From Pseudochelatococcus sp047501465 (GTDB lineage: Bacteria; Pseudomonadota; Alphaproteobacteria; Rhizobiales; Beijerinckiaceae), in assembly GCF_047501465.1 (NCBI RefSeq), contig NZ_JAZDRL010000001.1, positions 1,054,001 through 1,118,000 on the forward strand: DNA of 64,000 nt. Reading direction: 5' to 3'. Every line of letters starts with the position of its first letter. The first letter of the stretch is position 1. Under the pieces are notes generated by a model. The model ran no database searches. It was not told where the DNA came from and saw only the letters and a program-made list of their open reading frames with translations. Position numbers and translations under genes: made by a program. Shown here piece by piece: positions 15,899 to 25,356 of this stretch.

Positions 15899-17845
15899 AT
15901 GCTTCAGATCTTCCGTAATTCCAGCCGCAATTGGTTCGGCAAGGCCCTGACAACATTACTGTTCAGCCTGCTCATCTTCTCATTCGCCATCTGGGGCGTG
16001 GCTGACTGGATCATCAATCCGGTTAGCAACACCATCGCCATAATCGGTGATCGCGACATCACCGCGCAGGAAATGCGCGACGCGTATAATAACCATATCC
16101 AGAGCCTGCAACGGCAACTGCGCACCACCATCAGCCCCGAACAAGCGCAGGCGCTGGGGCTGGACCGGCAGGTGCTGGGGCAGCTCGTGGGGCAGGCCGT
16201 GCTCGATAGCAGCACTGACACGCTGCGCCTTGCAGTGCCGGATGAGACTATTGTAAGCATCGTCATGCGTGAGCCGCAATTCCGCGACAGCAATGGCCGA
16301 TTCAACCGTGCAGCCTTTGATGCCGCTCTCCAGAACGCTGGCATAACCGAAAAGTCTTTCGTTGCCGAGCAGCGCGCTGTACTGCCACGCCGCCAGATTG
16401 CAGAAAGCATCGCGGGCGACCTCGCCCCCACCTCGCATATGCAGGAAGCCTTTCATCGCTATGGCGCGGAGCGGCGCTCAGCAATATACGCCACGCTGAC
16501 CCCTACGGCTGCAGGCACCATTGCTGATCCCGATGATGCAACGCTGGAAGCATGGTTCAATGAGCGCAAGCCGCTGTTCCGCATGCCGGAATTCCGCGCG
16601 CTAACCATACTGGCTATCGATCCGGAAACGCTGGCAAAGCCTGAAAACGTAACGCCCGAAGCGGCACTTGCACGGTATGAAGCCGACAAGACCACCCGTT
16701 ACGGCACACCCGAAACGCGTCATCTGCAACAACTCGTGTTCAACAACGAAGCGGAAGCAGCACAAGCCCATCAGCGTCTGACAACTGCCGATCCCAAAGA
16801 GGTAGGCGCAGTGTTTGAGGCCATAGCAGCTGAACGCAAGACTGCAGCGGCTGATTATGACCTGGGCCTTGTCGCACGCAACGCGGTGTTTGATGCCGCT
16901 GTCGCTGATGCCGCTTTCGCGCTGACAGAACCTGGTATCAGCGCGCCTGTTAGCGGACGCTTTGGTTCGGTGATCGTGCGTGTGGTGTCGATTACACCGC
17001 CATCCCTGCAGACATTCAGCGAAGTGGAACAGACTGTACGTCTTGCTATCGCAGCTGAGAGCGCACACGCTGCTATCAATGCATTGCACGATCGTATTGA
17101 AGATAGTCGTTCTGCAATGAAGTCATTGACTGATATTGCGGCAGAAAATGGCCTGAAACTTGAGACTGCGCCAGCGATTGACCGCACGGGCCGCAACCGC
17201 GATGGCCAGCCTGTTGGCGATCTGCCCGATGCCGAGGCACTGATTGCTGCCGCCTTCGCTTCTGATGTAGGCGCTGATAACGCTCCCCTGCGTCAGGCAA
17301 CAAGCACCGGGACTGGCTATGTCTGGTTCGACGTCACTGATGTCACTCCTGACCGCGACCGCACTTTTGCTGAAGCACATGAAGATGCTCTCACGCGTTG
17401 GCGCACGGAGGCAATGGCGGACAAGCTTGCATCTGTTGCTGGCGAACTCACGGCAAAGCTTGATGCGGGCGAGACATTTGCTGCCGTTGTTGCGTCTCTC
17501 CCCAAGGGATCGTTCGCATCGGCACCATTGACAGCTACCGACATCACACGTAACGGCCAGACCGATGGCCTCCCCAGCATTGCTGTGCAGCAGATTTTCG
17601 CCACTCATAAAGGCAAGGCGGGATCAGTCGCAACGCCGGAAGGTCGTTTGATATTCCAGGTAACTGGCGTCACAGTGCCAGCGTTCGTAACCAGCACCGA
17701 ACAGGCTGGAATGATCGCGCAGCAGCTGCGTACTGCTATTGCAGACGATCTGCTGTCTGAATACATCACCAAGCGCCAGCACGAGCTTCGCCCTACCGTC
17801 AACGAAGAAGCTCTTCGTGCTGCAATTTCAGGCAGCCGGGGATAA
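15899..17845 (+). CDS. ppiD: Membrane-anchored periplasmic chaperone PpiD (SurA/parvulin-like)
   Basis: A ~648-residue PpiD-type protein: a cytoplasmic tail (MLQIFRNSSRNWFGKAL), one transmembrane helix (LLFSLLIFSFAIWGVADWII), a SurA-like N-terminal chaperone region (residues about 50-230) and a parvulin-like domain (about 240-350, with ETRHLQQLVFNNEAEAAQAH). PpiD acts at the Sec translocon exit on emerging periplasmic proteins. The ORF can extend 29 residues upstream, but MLQIFRNSSRNW is the usual start. It is followed, 80 bases later, by trpE, as in many alphaproteobacteria. Confidence 0.92.
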   Translation: MLQIFRNSSRNWFGKALTTLLFSLLIFSFAIWGVADWIINPVSNTIAIIGDRDITAQEMRDAYNNHIQSLQRQLRTTISPEQAQALGLDRQVLGQLVGQAVLDSSTDTLRLAVPDETIVSIVMREPQFRDSNGRFNRAAFDAALQNAGITEKSFVAEQRAVLPRRQIAESIAGDLAPTSHMQEAFHRYGAERRSAIYATLTPTAAGTIADPDDATLEAWFNERKPLFRMPEFRALTILAIDPETLAKPENVTPEAALARYEADKTTRYGTPETRHLQQLVFNNEAEAAQAHQRLTTADPKEVGAVFEAIAAERKTAAADYDLGLVARNAVFDAAVADAAFALTEPGISAPVSGRFGSVIVRVVSITPPSLQTFSEVEQTVRLAIAAESAHAAINALHDRIEDSRSAMKSLTDIAAENGLKLETAPAIDRTGRNRDGQPVGDLPDAEALIAAAFASDVGADNAPLRQATSTGTGYVWFDVTDVTPDRDRTFAEAHEDALTRWRTEAMADKLASVAGELTAKLDAGETFAAVVASLPKGSFASAPLTATDITRNGQTDGLPSIAVQQIFATHKGKAGSVATPEGRLIFQVTGVTVPAFVTSTEQAGMIAQQLRTAIADDLLSEYITKRQHELRPTVNEEALRAAISGSRG

Positions 17846-17870
17846 CATCTGGCTTACTTTAATAACGGAA

Positions 17871-17908
17871 TGAGAGCGGGTTGCGCCATCATATGCATCC
17901 CGTTCTCA
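17871..17908. terminator. Hairpin between ppiD and trpE
   Basis: TGAGAGCGGG pairs with CCCGTTCTCA (one G-U) around an 18-base loop, 26 bases after the ppiD stop. It shares the AGAGC...GTTCT/GCTCT design of other gene-end hairpins in the window. No U-run follows, and no trp leader peptide with Trp codons is evident. Confidence 0.45.
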
Positions 17909-17924
17909 AAATTGAGCATGGGGC

Positions 17925-19436
17925 ATGATGTCCGACACGCATTTCTCTGAAGCTTTTGCGCGCGCCTATGAAGCAGGCGAGCCCTGCGTTGTCGCCACCA
18001 CACTGGTTGCCGATCTCGCAACACCGGTCGCGGCCTTCATCAAGCTGCGGGCGATTGCACGTGGGCCATCGTTCCTGCTGGAATCGGTGCAAGGTGGCGC
18101 TGCCCGTGGGCGCTACTCGATCATCGGTCTCAACCCCGATGTGATCTGGCGTTGCCGTGATGGTGCAGTGGAAATCACGCGTAATGGCGCAGAAACAATC
18201 ACTGACGCCCGCCCCCCGCTCGACAGCCTAAGGGCCTTGCTGGATGAGAGCCGTCTTAGCCTCCCAAACAACCTGCCCTCAATGGCAGCAGGTGTGTTCG
18301 GCTATCTTGGCTATGACATGGTACGGCACATGGAGCGCCTGCCCTCACCGCCACCCGATGCGCTCGGCGTGCCCGATGCTGTGATGGTGCGCCCTACATT
18401 GATTGCCGTGTTCGACTCCGTTACGGATGCGCTCTCGCTGGTAACGCCGGTGCGTCCCCAGGATGGCGTCAGCGCACGGCAGGCCCATGAAGCAGCGCTG
18501 GCACGGCTGGATGAAGCAATTGCAGCGCTTGATGCCCCGCTGCCTCTTGAACAGACAATCGATCTGAATAGCCTCGCGGTGCCTGAACCCGTCTCCAACA
18601 CCTCGCCCGATGAATACCGGGCAATGGTTGCGAAGGCGAAGGAATACATCAAAGCCGGTGATATTTTCCAGGTTGTGCTATCGCAGCGCTTCGATGCACC
18701 GTTTTCACTGCCGCCACTGGCGCTCTATAGAGCCTTGCGGCGCTCTAACCCTTCGCCCTATCTGGCGTTCCTCGATTTCAACGATTTTCAGGTGGCCTGC
18801 TCCAGCCCCGAGATTCTTGTGAAGGTATCGGACGGCGATGTCACGATCCGCCCCATCGCGGGCACCAGACGCCGCGGCGAAACGCCCAGTGCCGATGCAG
18901 CACTTGCAGCTGAGCTGCTGGCCGATCCCAAAGAACGATCCGAACATCTGATGTTGCTTGATCTTGGCCGCAACGATGTAGGACGTGTGGCCACCATCGG
19001 CAGCGTGAAGGTAACAGACAGCTTCTATCTGGAATACTACAGCCAGGTGATGCACATCGTCTCCAACGTGGTTGGCAAGCTTGATCCGCAATATGACGTG
19101 ATTGATGCCTTGGCTGCAGGCTTTCCGGCGGGCACGGTTTCCGGTGCCCCCAAAGTGCGGGCGATGGAGATTATCGACGAGCTAGAGCGGCACAAACGCG
19201 GCCCCTATGCCGGATGCATCGGCTATTTCGGTGCTGGCGGTGAGATGGATACCTGCATCGTGTTGCGCACAGCCGTGATCAAGGATGGCCGGATGTCAGT
19301 GCAGGCAGGTGCCGGGATTGTGCACGATTCCGATCCTGAGGGCGAATTGCAGGAATGCATCAATAAAGCCCGCGCGCAGTTCCGCGCTGCTGAAGAGGCA
19401 GTGCGTTTTGCATCAAGCGCTAAACGTGGCCAATGA
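17925..19436 (+). CDS. trpE: Anthranilate synthase component I
   Basis: TrpE makes anthranilate from chorismate with ammonia supplied by TrpG, the first step of tryptophan synthesis. The 503 residues show the N-terminal Trp-binding region (LLESVQGGAARGRYSIIG) and the catalytic domain with PIAGTRRRGETPSADAA, HLMLLDLGRNDVGRVA, FPAGTVSGAPKVRAMEIIDE and GCIGYFGAGGEMDTCIVLRT. It is a stand-alone TrpE, not the TrpE-TrpG fusion found in Rhizobium, and trpG is not next to it. Two ATG codons in tandem mark the start. Confidence 0.96.
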   Translation: MMSDTHFSEAFARAYEAGEPCVVATTLVADLATPVAAFIKLRAIARGPSFLLESVQGGAARGRYSIIGLNPDVIWRCRDGAVEITRNGAETITDARPPLDSLRALLDESRLSLPNNLPSMAAGVFGYLGYDMVRHMERLPSPPPDALGVPDAVMVRPTLIAVFDSVTDALSLVTPVRPQDGVSARQAHEAALARLDEAIAALDAPLPLEQTIDLNSLAVPEPVSNTSPDEYRAMVAKAKEYIKAGDIFQVVLSQRFDAPFSLPPLALYRALRRSNPSPYLAFLDFNDFQVACSSPEILVKVSDGDVTIRPIAGTRRRGETPSADAALAAELLADPKERSEHLMLLDLGRNDVGRVATIGSVKVTDSFYLEYYSQVMHIVSNVVGKLDPQYDVIDALAAGFPAGTVSGAPKVRAMEIIDELERHKRGPYAGCIGYFGAGGEMDTCIVLRTAVIKDGRMSVQAGAGIVHDSDPEGELQECINKARAQFRAAEEAVRFASSAKRGQ

Positions 19437-19449
19437 TGGGAAACTGGTC

Positions 19450-19689
19450 ATGCTGGTACACCTTGATCTGCGCGGGCTGAAATGCCCTTTGCCGGTGTTG
19501 CGCACGCGCAAGGCGCTTACCCATGCGCAGCCCGGCACAGTGCTGATCGTAACCTGCACCGATCCGCTTGCGGGCCTCGATATCCCGCATCTGCTATACG
19601 AAACCGGTCACACCCTCGAAGCCAGCAATAGCGATGGCCGCGTGATGACGTTCACGATCCGCGTGACAAAACCTCAGGCCGGCGTCTGA
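19450..19689 (+). CDS. TusA-like sulfur carrier protein
   Basis: A 79-residue TusA/SirA-family protein with the sulfur-carrier motif LDLRGLKCPLPVLRTRKAL, Cys12 being the persulfide site. It follows trpE by 13 bases and may be co-transcribed. Its last 16 bases overlap, tail to tail, the convergent gene 19674-20036. TusA proteins relay sulfur to tRNA thiolation, molybdenum cofactor or sulfur oxidation; which applies here cannot be told. Confidence 0.88.
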   Translation: MLVHLDLRGLKCPLPVLRTRKALTHAQPGTVLIVTCTDPLAGLDIPHLLYETGHTLEASNSDGRVMTFTIRVTKPQAGV

Positions 19690-20036
19690 TCGTCTGTGAT
19701 GATGCGGGTGCCATCCTGCAAAACGGTCTGCAGCACGTCAAACCCCTCGAATTGCGGATGCCCGGCATATAGCGGCTTATGCTCGCCTGCATTTTTATGG
19801 CTATCGCGAAATGCCTGCGAGCGCGTCCAGCCCTCAAAATCAGCCCGCGAGCGCCATACAGTGTGCGAGGAGTAGAGCGAATACTCCTCCATCTGCGGGC
19901 CACGCAGCAGATGAAAGCTGACAAAGCCCGGCACCTTATGCAGATGCACCTCGCGTGAGAGCCAAACCTGCTCGAAAGCTGCTTCCGATCCCTTGAGAAC
20001 CTTGAAGCGGTTCATCGCAATATAGGCTCCGGACAT
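19674..20036 (-). CDS. IsdG/HmoA-like antibiotic-biosynthesis monooxygenase family protein
   Basis: A 120-residue ABM-domain (dimeric ferredoxin-like) protein. The heme-degrading triad of IsdG (Asn7, Trp67, His77) has counterparts at Asn9 (YIAMNRFKV), Trp70 (FEGWTRSQAF) and His80 (RDSHKNAGEH), with almost identical spacing, so a heme mono-oxygenase role is plausible. ABM proteins are diverse and the assignment rests on these three residues. It lies downstream of the type I secretion pair on the same strand, eight bases after the hlyD stop, and its 3' end overlaps the TusA-like gene. Confidence 0.78.
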   Translation of the reverse strand: MSGAYIAMNRFKVLKGSEAAFEQVWLSREVHLHKVPGFVSFHLLRGPQMEEYSLYSSHTVWRSRADFEGWTRSQAFRDSHKNAGEHKPLYAGHPQFEGFDVLQTVLQDGTRIITDDQTPA

Positions 20037-20044
20037 GTTGCACC

Positions 20045-21352
20045 CTATTTTTCGCGGAATGATGTCGTCACCGCTTCTGTAAGGGGGCGGGTGAGATAGT
20101 CAAGCACTGAGCGCTCACCGGTTGGAAAGACGACCTCGGCTGGCATACCAGGGCGTAAGCGCTCCTTCAGATCGGCAGGCACATCCGTATCGCGTACCGC
20201 AACCTGCGCCAGAAAGTATGGCAGACGCGTGTTCTCATCGGTCAGACGATCCCGGGAGATGTCCTTCAGCGTGCCCATTATCAACGGTGTGGTGCGGGAA
20301 TGGAATGCCGGAAAGCGCACTTCAGCCGCAAGGCCTGGATGCACCCTATCAACATCCGTCACCTCAACATGCACTTCAACCACGAGGTCATCATCCTCAG
20401 GCACAATTTCGAGCAGGGTATCGCCAGGGCGTACAACACCGCCAAGTGTGAACACCTTCATGTTATGCACCACGCCCGCGCGCGGTGCGAGCACGTCAAC
20501 GCGCTTCAGCACATCCTGCACCACGTGAAGGCGCTCATGCAGATCGCCAAGCTTCAGGCGTACATCAGACAGATGTTCACTCACCTGTTCCTGAAACTGT
20601 TGCTCCACCTGCTTGATCTGCATCTCCATTTCATTGATAGCGTTTTGCGCCTTAGCAGTGTCGGCCTGATTGCGACCGATAACGCCATCCAGGCGAGCTC
20701 TTTCACGCTCCAACGCGGATTCGCGTGTTTTCGACACCAGCCCCTTTTTCGCCAATGCACTGACGCCAACCAGCTCATCCTCAACAAAAAACAGCTGCTG
20801 CTTGGCAGAATCGCGTTCACGTTCAAGCCCCTCGATTTCTACCCCGTACTGCGCGATACGGTTTTTCATCACGCCAATCTGACCATTGAGCGATCCCCGC
20901 CGCTCGCGAAACTGCGCCTGCTGATCATCGATAATGCGTTTGACTTCAGGATCGCTGGACCGCCTCATCAGCTCAACCGGAATAGCAATCTGCTGGTTGG
21001 GATCGCGCTCGGCCACAAGGCGTGCCTCAAGCGCCAGCGCTGAATCAAGCTGATGGCGCGTTGTGGCATAGCTGGCATCCGAATTGGTTGAATCCATGCG
21101 AAACAGCACTTGCCCCTGCTTCACCCGATCACCGTTGGCAACATTGATCTCGCGCACAATACCGCCCTCGAGATGTTGCACGGCCTTGCGCTTACTTTCA
21201 ACAGAGACAATGCCGTTTGCCACCACAGCGCTATCGATATTGGCCAGCGCTGCCCATCCACCAAGCAGGCCAAACGTTAATGCCACAACAGCGTAACCAA
21301 CCCGCGCAACGGGCCGATAATCGCTTGTGACTTTGGGAGCTTCATCATTCAT
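20045..21352 (-). CDS. Type I secretion membrane-fusion protein (HlyD family)
   Basis: A 435-residue periplasmic adaptor: one N-terminal transmembrane helix (GYAVVALTFGLLGGWAAL), a lipoyl/barrel-sandwich half (VQHLEGGIVREINVANGDRV), a long coiled coil (about 120-290) and the second half ending in the HlyD signature region (PGMPAEVVFPTGERSVLDYL). It links the ABC exporter encoded upstream to a TolC-like outer membrane channel, which is not encoded nearby. GGGGGA eight bases upstream supports the ATG at 21352. Gap to the exporter gene is 62 bases. Confidence 0.94.
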   Translation of the reverse strand: MNDEAPKVTSDYRPVARVGYAVVALTFGLLGGWAALANIDSAVVANGIVSVESKRKAVQHLEGGIVREINVANGDRVKQGQVLFRMDSTNSDASYATTRHQLDSALALEARLVAERDPNQQIAIPVELMRRSSDPEVKRIIDDQQAQFRERRGSLNGQIGVMKNRIAQYGVEIEGLERERDSAKQQLFFVEDELVGVSALAKKGLVSKTRESALERERARLDGVIGRNQADTAKAQNAINEMEMQIKQVEQQFQEQVSEHLSDVRLKLGDLHERLHVVQDVLKRVDVLAPRAGVVHNMKVFTLGGVVRPGDTLLEIVPEDDDLVVEVHVEVTDVDRVHPGLAAEVRFPAFHSRTTPLIMGTLKDISRDRLTDENTRLPYFLAQVAVRDTDVPADLKERLRPGMPAEVVFPTGERSVLDYLTRPLTEAVTTSFREK

Positions 21353-21414
21353 GCTTGCGATCCCCCGCCATGCCGAAACCGGACCGATAATTGGTTATTT
21401 ACAGAAAAATCAGG

Positions 21415-23328
21415 TTATGCCGTTGCATGCCCCGGACTGCTGGTCTGTTCGTTCTGAGGTTTATCTGATGGCTTCGTGCTGGCATCGACCGTTTGCACCC
21501 CGGCCGTCGGCTGCGTGACAACCCGCGGCCCCATCACACGTGCAAGCACTTCATCACGCTCTCCAAATGCCTGCACGGCGCCATCAGCAATCATCAAAAT
21601 GGCATCACAAAGTGTCAGGATGTTTGTTTTGTGGGTGACGAGCACTACCGTTCGTTTGGCGTCTTTCAGCGCACGGATCGTGTTCATCAGCGCTTGTTCG
21701 CCGGCAGCATCGAGATTAGCGTTCGGCTCATCCAGCACAATCATCGCCGGTAGGCCATAGATGGCACGCGCAAGCCCTATGCGTTGACGCTGCCCGCCAG
21801 AAAGCGCCTGGCCACCTTCACCAATCTGCGTGTTGTAGCCTTGCGGCAGATGCTGGATCATTTCATGCACGCCTGACATGATCGCCGCCTGCACAATCTT
21901 GCCGTCATCCGGCTGATCAAAGCGAGCAATGTTATCGGCGATGGTGCCGCCGAACAGCTCGACGTCCTGCGGCAGATAGCCCAAGGATTGCCCCAGCTGC
22001 TCCGGGTCCCAATGCTTGAGGTCCGACCCATCAAGCCGCACCGCTCCACCAACGGCAGGCCATACCCCCACCAGGGCCCTTGCCAGACTGGATTTTCCGG
22101 CGGCACTTGGGCCAATCACGCCCAGCACCGTCCCCTCACGCACACCAAATGCCACCCCTTTTAAAACCGGCATCTCACGCCCGGGCGCGCGGACAACCAG
22201 CCCCTCCACCACAAGTTGGCCCTTGGCGCTTGGTAAACGCATGCGGTTTGGGCCGGGGGGCACGGCCAGCAGCAAGGCTTGCACCCGCTTGTAAGCACCG
22301 CGCATGCCGACAAAGCCCTTCCAGTTACTGATAGCCATCTCTATCGGCTGGGTGCATCGCCCCACGATGATCGAGGCCGCAATCATCATGCCGGGGGTAA
22401 TTTCGCGTTGAATGGCCAGATAAGCGCCAATGCCCAGAATGAGGCTTTGCGAAAACATGCGGTTGAATTTGCTGGCCGCCATCAGAAACCCGGCACGATC
22501 CGATGCCTGCGCCTGAAAGCCGAGTGCTGCCGAGCGGCTTTCTTCCCACTTGCCACGCAACCGCCCGATCATCCCCATGGCCTGCAGCACTTCAGCATTA
22601 CGAAAGGTCGCTGCCGCCTTGCCGGTGGCTGCAATCGAGGCCTTGTTGGCCTTATCAAGCACGGGTCGCGTTGCACGATCATTGGCCACAGCAACGGTTG
22701 CTGAAATCAGGCAGGTGACGATTGCGAAGATGCCATACCAAGGGTGCATCATGAATGCGACGATGATATAAATCGGTACCCAAGGCAGATCGCACCCAGC
22801 AATAATCCCTGCGCCGGTAAAAAACTCACGCACCGTATCAACATCGCGCAAGACCTGCGTATGCCCCTGTGAAGGCTGCTGGATGGTGGCACGCTGCACC
22901 GAATCGAACGCCTCGGTTTTCACCTGGGCATCAAAGGCGATACCGCCACGCACCAGAAGACCAGTCCGCACGGTCTCAAGCACAGCAGAAGTGGCGTAAA
23001 GAATCGCCACGATCAGCGTCAGGAGCAGCAGCGTGGTGACATTGCGGCTTGATAACACCCGATCATACACCTGCATCATGTACAAGGGCCCAACGAGCGC
23101 AAGCACGTTAATGAAAAAGCTGAAAAACACCGCCGTATAGATAGCAGGCCGTGCAGCACGCAGAGCGGCATCAAGTGCGCTTATGCCCTTTTGTAACGGC
23201 GGGCTGGTTGCGACCTCAACTGGGACATTGCTCTTTTCACGCGCGGCGAAGAATGAGGACACGACCTCACGTGTCTGCGTCAGCCAATTTCCGGTGGGGG
23301 TTCGTAGTTTTGCGTTATCGACTGCCAT
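21415..23328 (-). CDS. Type I secretion ABC transporter permease/ATPase (PrtD family)
   Basis: A fused membrane/ATPase half-transporter of about 637 residues. Six transmembrane segments (e.g. VFFSFFINVLALVGPLYMMQ) precede an ABC domain with Walker A GPSAAGKSSL, Q-loop LPQDVELFGGTIADNIARF, signature LSGGQRQRIGLARA and Walker B MIVLDEPNANLD. No C39 peptidase domain is present, so substrates should be RTX-like or use C-terminal signals rather than double-glycine leaders. The ORF runs upstream to 23403; I use ATG 23328, although its ribosome-binding site is weak. No RTX protein is seen nearby. Confidence 0.94.
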   Translation of the reverse strand: MAVDNAKLRTPTGNWLTQTREVVSSFFAAREKSNVPVEVATSPPLQKGISALDAALRAARPAIYTAVFFSFFINVLALVGPLYMMQVYDRVLSSRNVTTLLLLTLIVAILYATSAVLETVRTGLLVRGGIAFDAQVKTEAFDSVQRATIQQPSQGHTQVLRDVDTVREFFTGAGIIAGCDLPWVPIYIIVAFMMHPWYGIFAIVTCLISATVAVANDRATRPVLDKANKASIAATGKAAATFRNAEVLQAMGMIGRLRGKWEESRSAALGFQAQASDRAGFLMAASKFNRMFSQSLILGIGAYLAIQREITPGMMIAASIIVGRCTQPIEMAISNWKGFVGMRGAYKRVQALLLAVPPGPNRMRLPSAKGQLVVEGLVVRAPGREMPVLKGVAFGVREGTVLGVIGPSAAGKSSLARALVGVWPAVGGAVRLDGSDLKHWDPEQLGQSLGYLPQDVELFGGTIADNIARFDQPDDGKIVQAAIMSGVHEMIQHLPQGYNTQIGEGGQALSGGQRQRIGLARAIYGLPAMIVLDEPNANLDAAGEQALMNTIRALKDAKRTVVLVTHKTNILTLCDAILMIADGAVQAFGERDEVLARVMGPRVVTQPTAGVQTVDASTKPSDKPQNEQTSSPGHATA

Positions 23329-23403
23329 TTTGTAATGGTTCCCGCTGTCAGAATTCACGCATGTCAGACGGCCCCGCCACAAAAGGCAAAAACCAACTAA
23401 CAC

Positions 23404-24016
23404 ATTGATTTAACGTTATTTATTTACATTAAACCATGAACTCAACGCACCAAACGCTTACATCGCGCGGTTCGAACCAGAGAGAGCAGAGTTCCCACAA
23501 ACACCTTAATTACGGTGTTATCGGCACGCTCCCTCAAGCGCACCACGGATGTGCATCACACACGCGATGATATGCTAATAATTCAACAGCCACAATCAAG
23601 TGCATAAATTGCCATGAACACGAACATCAATAAAACTTAGCAATTATAAAATACAAAAACCAAAATCAAATTATATTTAAATTTAAATAACTTAATAAAT
23701 TTTTTAAAAAACTTATAGATTCGCAATCACTGATTGATATATGATTTATTACTGATTTTGATTCGCTATTACAAAAAATAAATTTCATTAAAATAATTTT
23801 TTAATGAAAAATAATTGAATAAAATATATATTTATGGAATTTTAATAATAATAACGTTTATTTTATGAATAATGATACCTGTATATTTCCTAAGCCTCAA
23901 GCAATCAATAACACTTAAAAATCTCAATTTTAGGTTTTACAGCAACGCTTATCTCTTGTTCGCGAAAAATCTGTTTGTTCAACATGTGGAAGCAGGACAG
24001 ATAACTGGAGAGTGAC
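23404..24016. other. Extremely AT-rich spacer upstream of the type I exporter
   Basis: No gene is supported. By my count 23641-23880 contains 34 G or C in 240 bases, about 14%, far below the flanking genes. A short hairpin (ACACC ttaattac GGTGT) lies near 23495-23515. Such sequence is typical of targets of xenogeneic silencers or MucR/Ros-type zinc-finger regulators, and of intrinsically bent promoters. Confidence 0.7.
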
Positions 24017-24367
24017 ATGAGCAGCAACGTTGCCTCTCACCTGCCAACCCAATCTGGCAATTCGGGCTGGAGCGCCACCGAATTCACAGAACTTCAACGC
24101 ACCATAAAGCGCTTAACGGATGCAGGATTTATTGTTGAAGCAGGATGGGGCGTCACTGACGAAGGCGACCCATGGTTTGTTTTTATCAATGAATGCGATG
24201 GCGACCTCATTTTGCACCTTATGCGCCTCAATAATTCCTACACCGCCATCGCGCCTGCATTATCCGGCTCGCTCCACGCGCTTGATTTACAGACATTAGC
24301 GATAGAAACAGTCCAGCGCCTCACAAAGCCTTCTCATTATATTTCCTCCCAGAGCCCTCAAGATTAA
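24017..24367 (+). CDS. Uncharacterised 116-residue protein beside the type I secretion locus
   Basis: A soluble protein without signal peptide or transmembrane helix. GGAGAG upstream of the ATG supports expression. The recognisable block is GWGVTDEGDPWFVFINECDG followed by DLILHLMRLNNSYTAIAPAL; I have seen similar GDPWFVF...H-R-x-x-x-Y segments in uncharacterised alphaproteobacterial proteins that accompany type I exporters, but no function is known. An amphipathic helix (EFTELQRTIKRLTDAGFIVE) precedes the block. Confidence 0.7.
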   Translation: MSSNVASHLPTQSGNSGWSATEFTELQRTIKRLTDAGFIVEAGWGVTDEGDPWFVFINECDGDLILHLMRLNNSYTAIAPALSGSLHALDLQTLAIETVQRLTKPSHYISSQSPQD

Positions 24368-24646
24368 GCTTAAACTTGATAAATCTTGAAACCAACCCTA
24401 CCCGCATCATGACAGCGCAAGCTACAGCTTAACCATTGGTGACTTGTCGTTAAGGGAAAAATGCGGTAATGTGTTGAAAATAAAAGAATATGCCTGTCAC
24501 CTTCTAACCTGATCAGCACATACAAGCGTTGATCACAGCAAGAAGATAAGCATGGTACGACATGTTATAAAGTATGAAATTACAACCATTAAAGTGGTTT
24601 GTAGAAATCGTATTTTATAAATTCATGTTTTTATTATGAGGCGTGG

Positions 24647-25216
24647 ATGTACACAAATCAAAAGCAGACTCAAGACACAAAAGAGCTGCGTCGCATCGGG
24701 GGACGCTGGCTGAAAGAAAAGCGTGAAAGCGCGGGGCTCTCCCAACGGCAATTAGCGGATATTCTCGGGGTTGAGTATTATACCTTTATCTCCCAAATAG
24801 AGACGGGACACGGCCGAATTCCGCCAGATAGATATGAATCCTGGGCAGGTGCGATCGGGTTATCTCTTTCAGAATTTGTGCGCGAGATTCTACGTTATTA
24901 TGATCCAGTAACGTTCTGCATCCTGTTTGGAGATACATCCAACTCGACAGGCAATAGCGATATGGCAAGCAATGCACTGGGGGCCGAAAACCTTCAATTG
25001 CAAGAACAGGTGCGAGATTTGCAGCGCCTTCTGGGTAAGCAGACCATGGAGCTTGAGCAAGCACGTGAACGCCTCTCCCGCTTGACACGCGCCGCTAATG
25101 AAAAGTCTGAAACCACTCGCCGCGCATCAGATGGAGAAGACAGGTTCCGCAAAAACAACCTGGAAACTGGCGCATCCATAGACAAAGCCCCCCTTTACGG
25201 TGAAGCAGACGACTAA
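24647..25216 (+). CDS. XRE-family HTH protein with C-terminal coiled coil
   Basis: A 189-residue protein. Residues about 15-75 form an XRE/Cro helix-turn-helix (LKEKRESAGLSQRQLADILG, then VEYYTFISQIETGHGRIPP), followed by a conserved segment (LSLSEFVREILRYYDPVTFC) and a coiled coil (ENLQLQEQVRDLQRLLGKQT...) with a charged tail. This HTH plus RYYDP architecture recurs in Rhizobiales as an uncharacterised regulator. Its place between the type I secretion genes and the IS suggests local control, not proven. The start has GAGGCG nearby. Confidence 0.85.
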   Translation: MYTNQKQTQDTKELRRIGGRWLKEKRESAGLSQRQLADILGVEYYTFISQIETGHGRIPPDRYESWAGAIGLSLSEFVREILRYYDPVTFCILFGDTSNSTGNSDMASNALGAENLQLQEQVRDLQRLLGKQTMELEQARERLSRLTRAANEKSETTRRASDGEDRFRKNNLETGASIDKAPLYGEADD

Positions 25217-25356
25217 CCGCCTCATACTAAAACACAATGTCATCATGCGCCCTATCGTCCATCTATGGCAGATGGGGCCGCCTCCCTTTTTTCTGAAGCG
25301 TTAGCTTAATTTGATCCAAAAAATGATTGACCAAAGTTGATAATTAGGCTGAGGAT

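Noticed and set aside
17872..17925. trp attenuator before trpE
   Set aside because: A hairpin exists, but no leader peptide with tandem Trp codons or alternative antiterminator pairing is seen.
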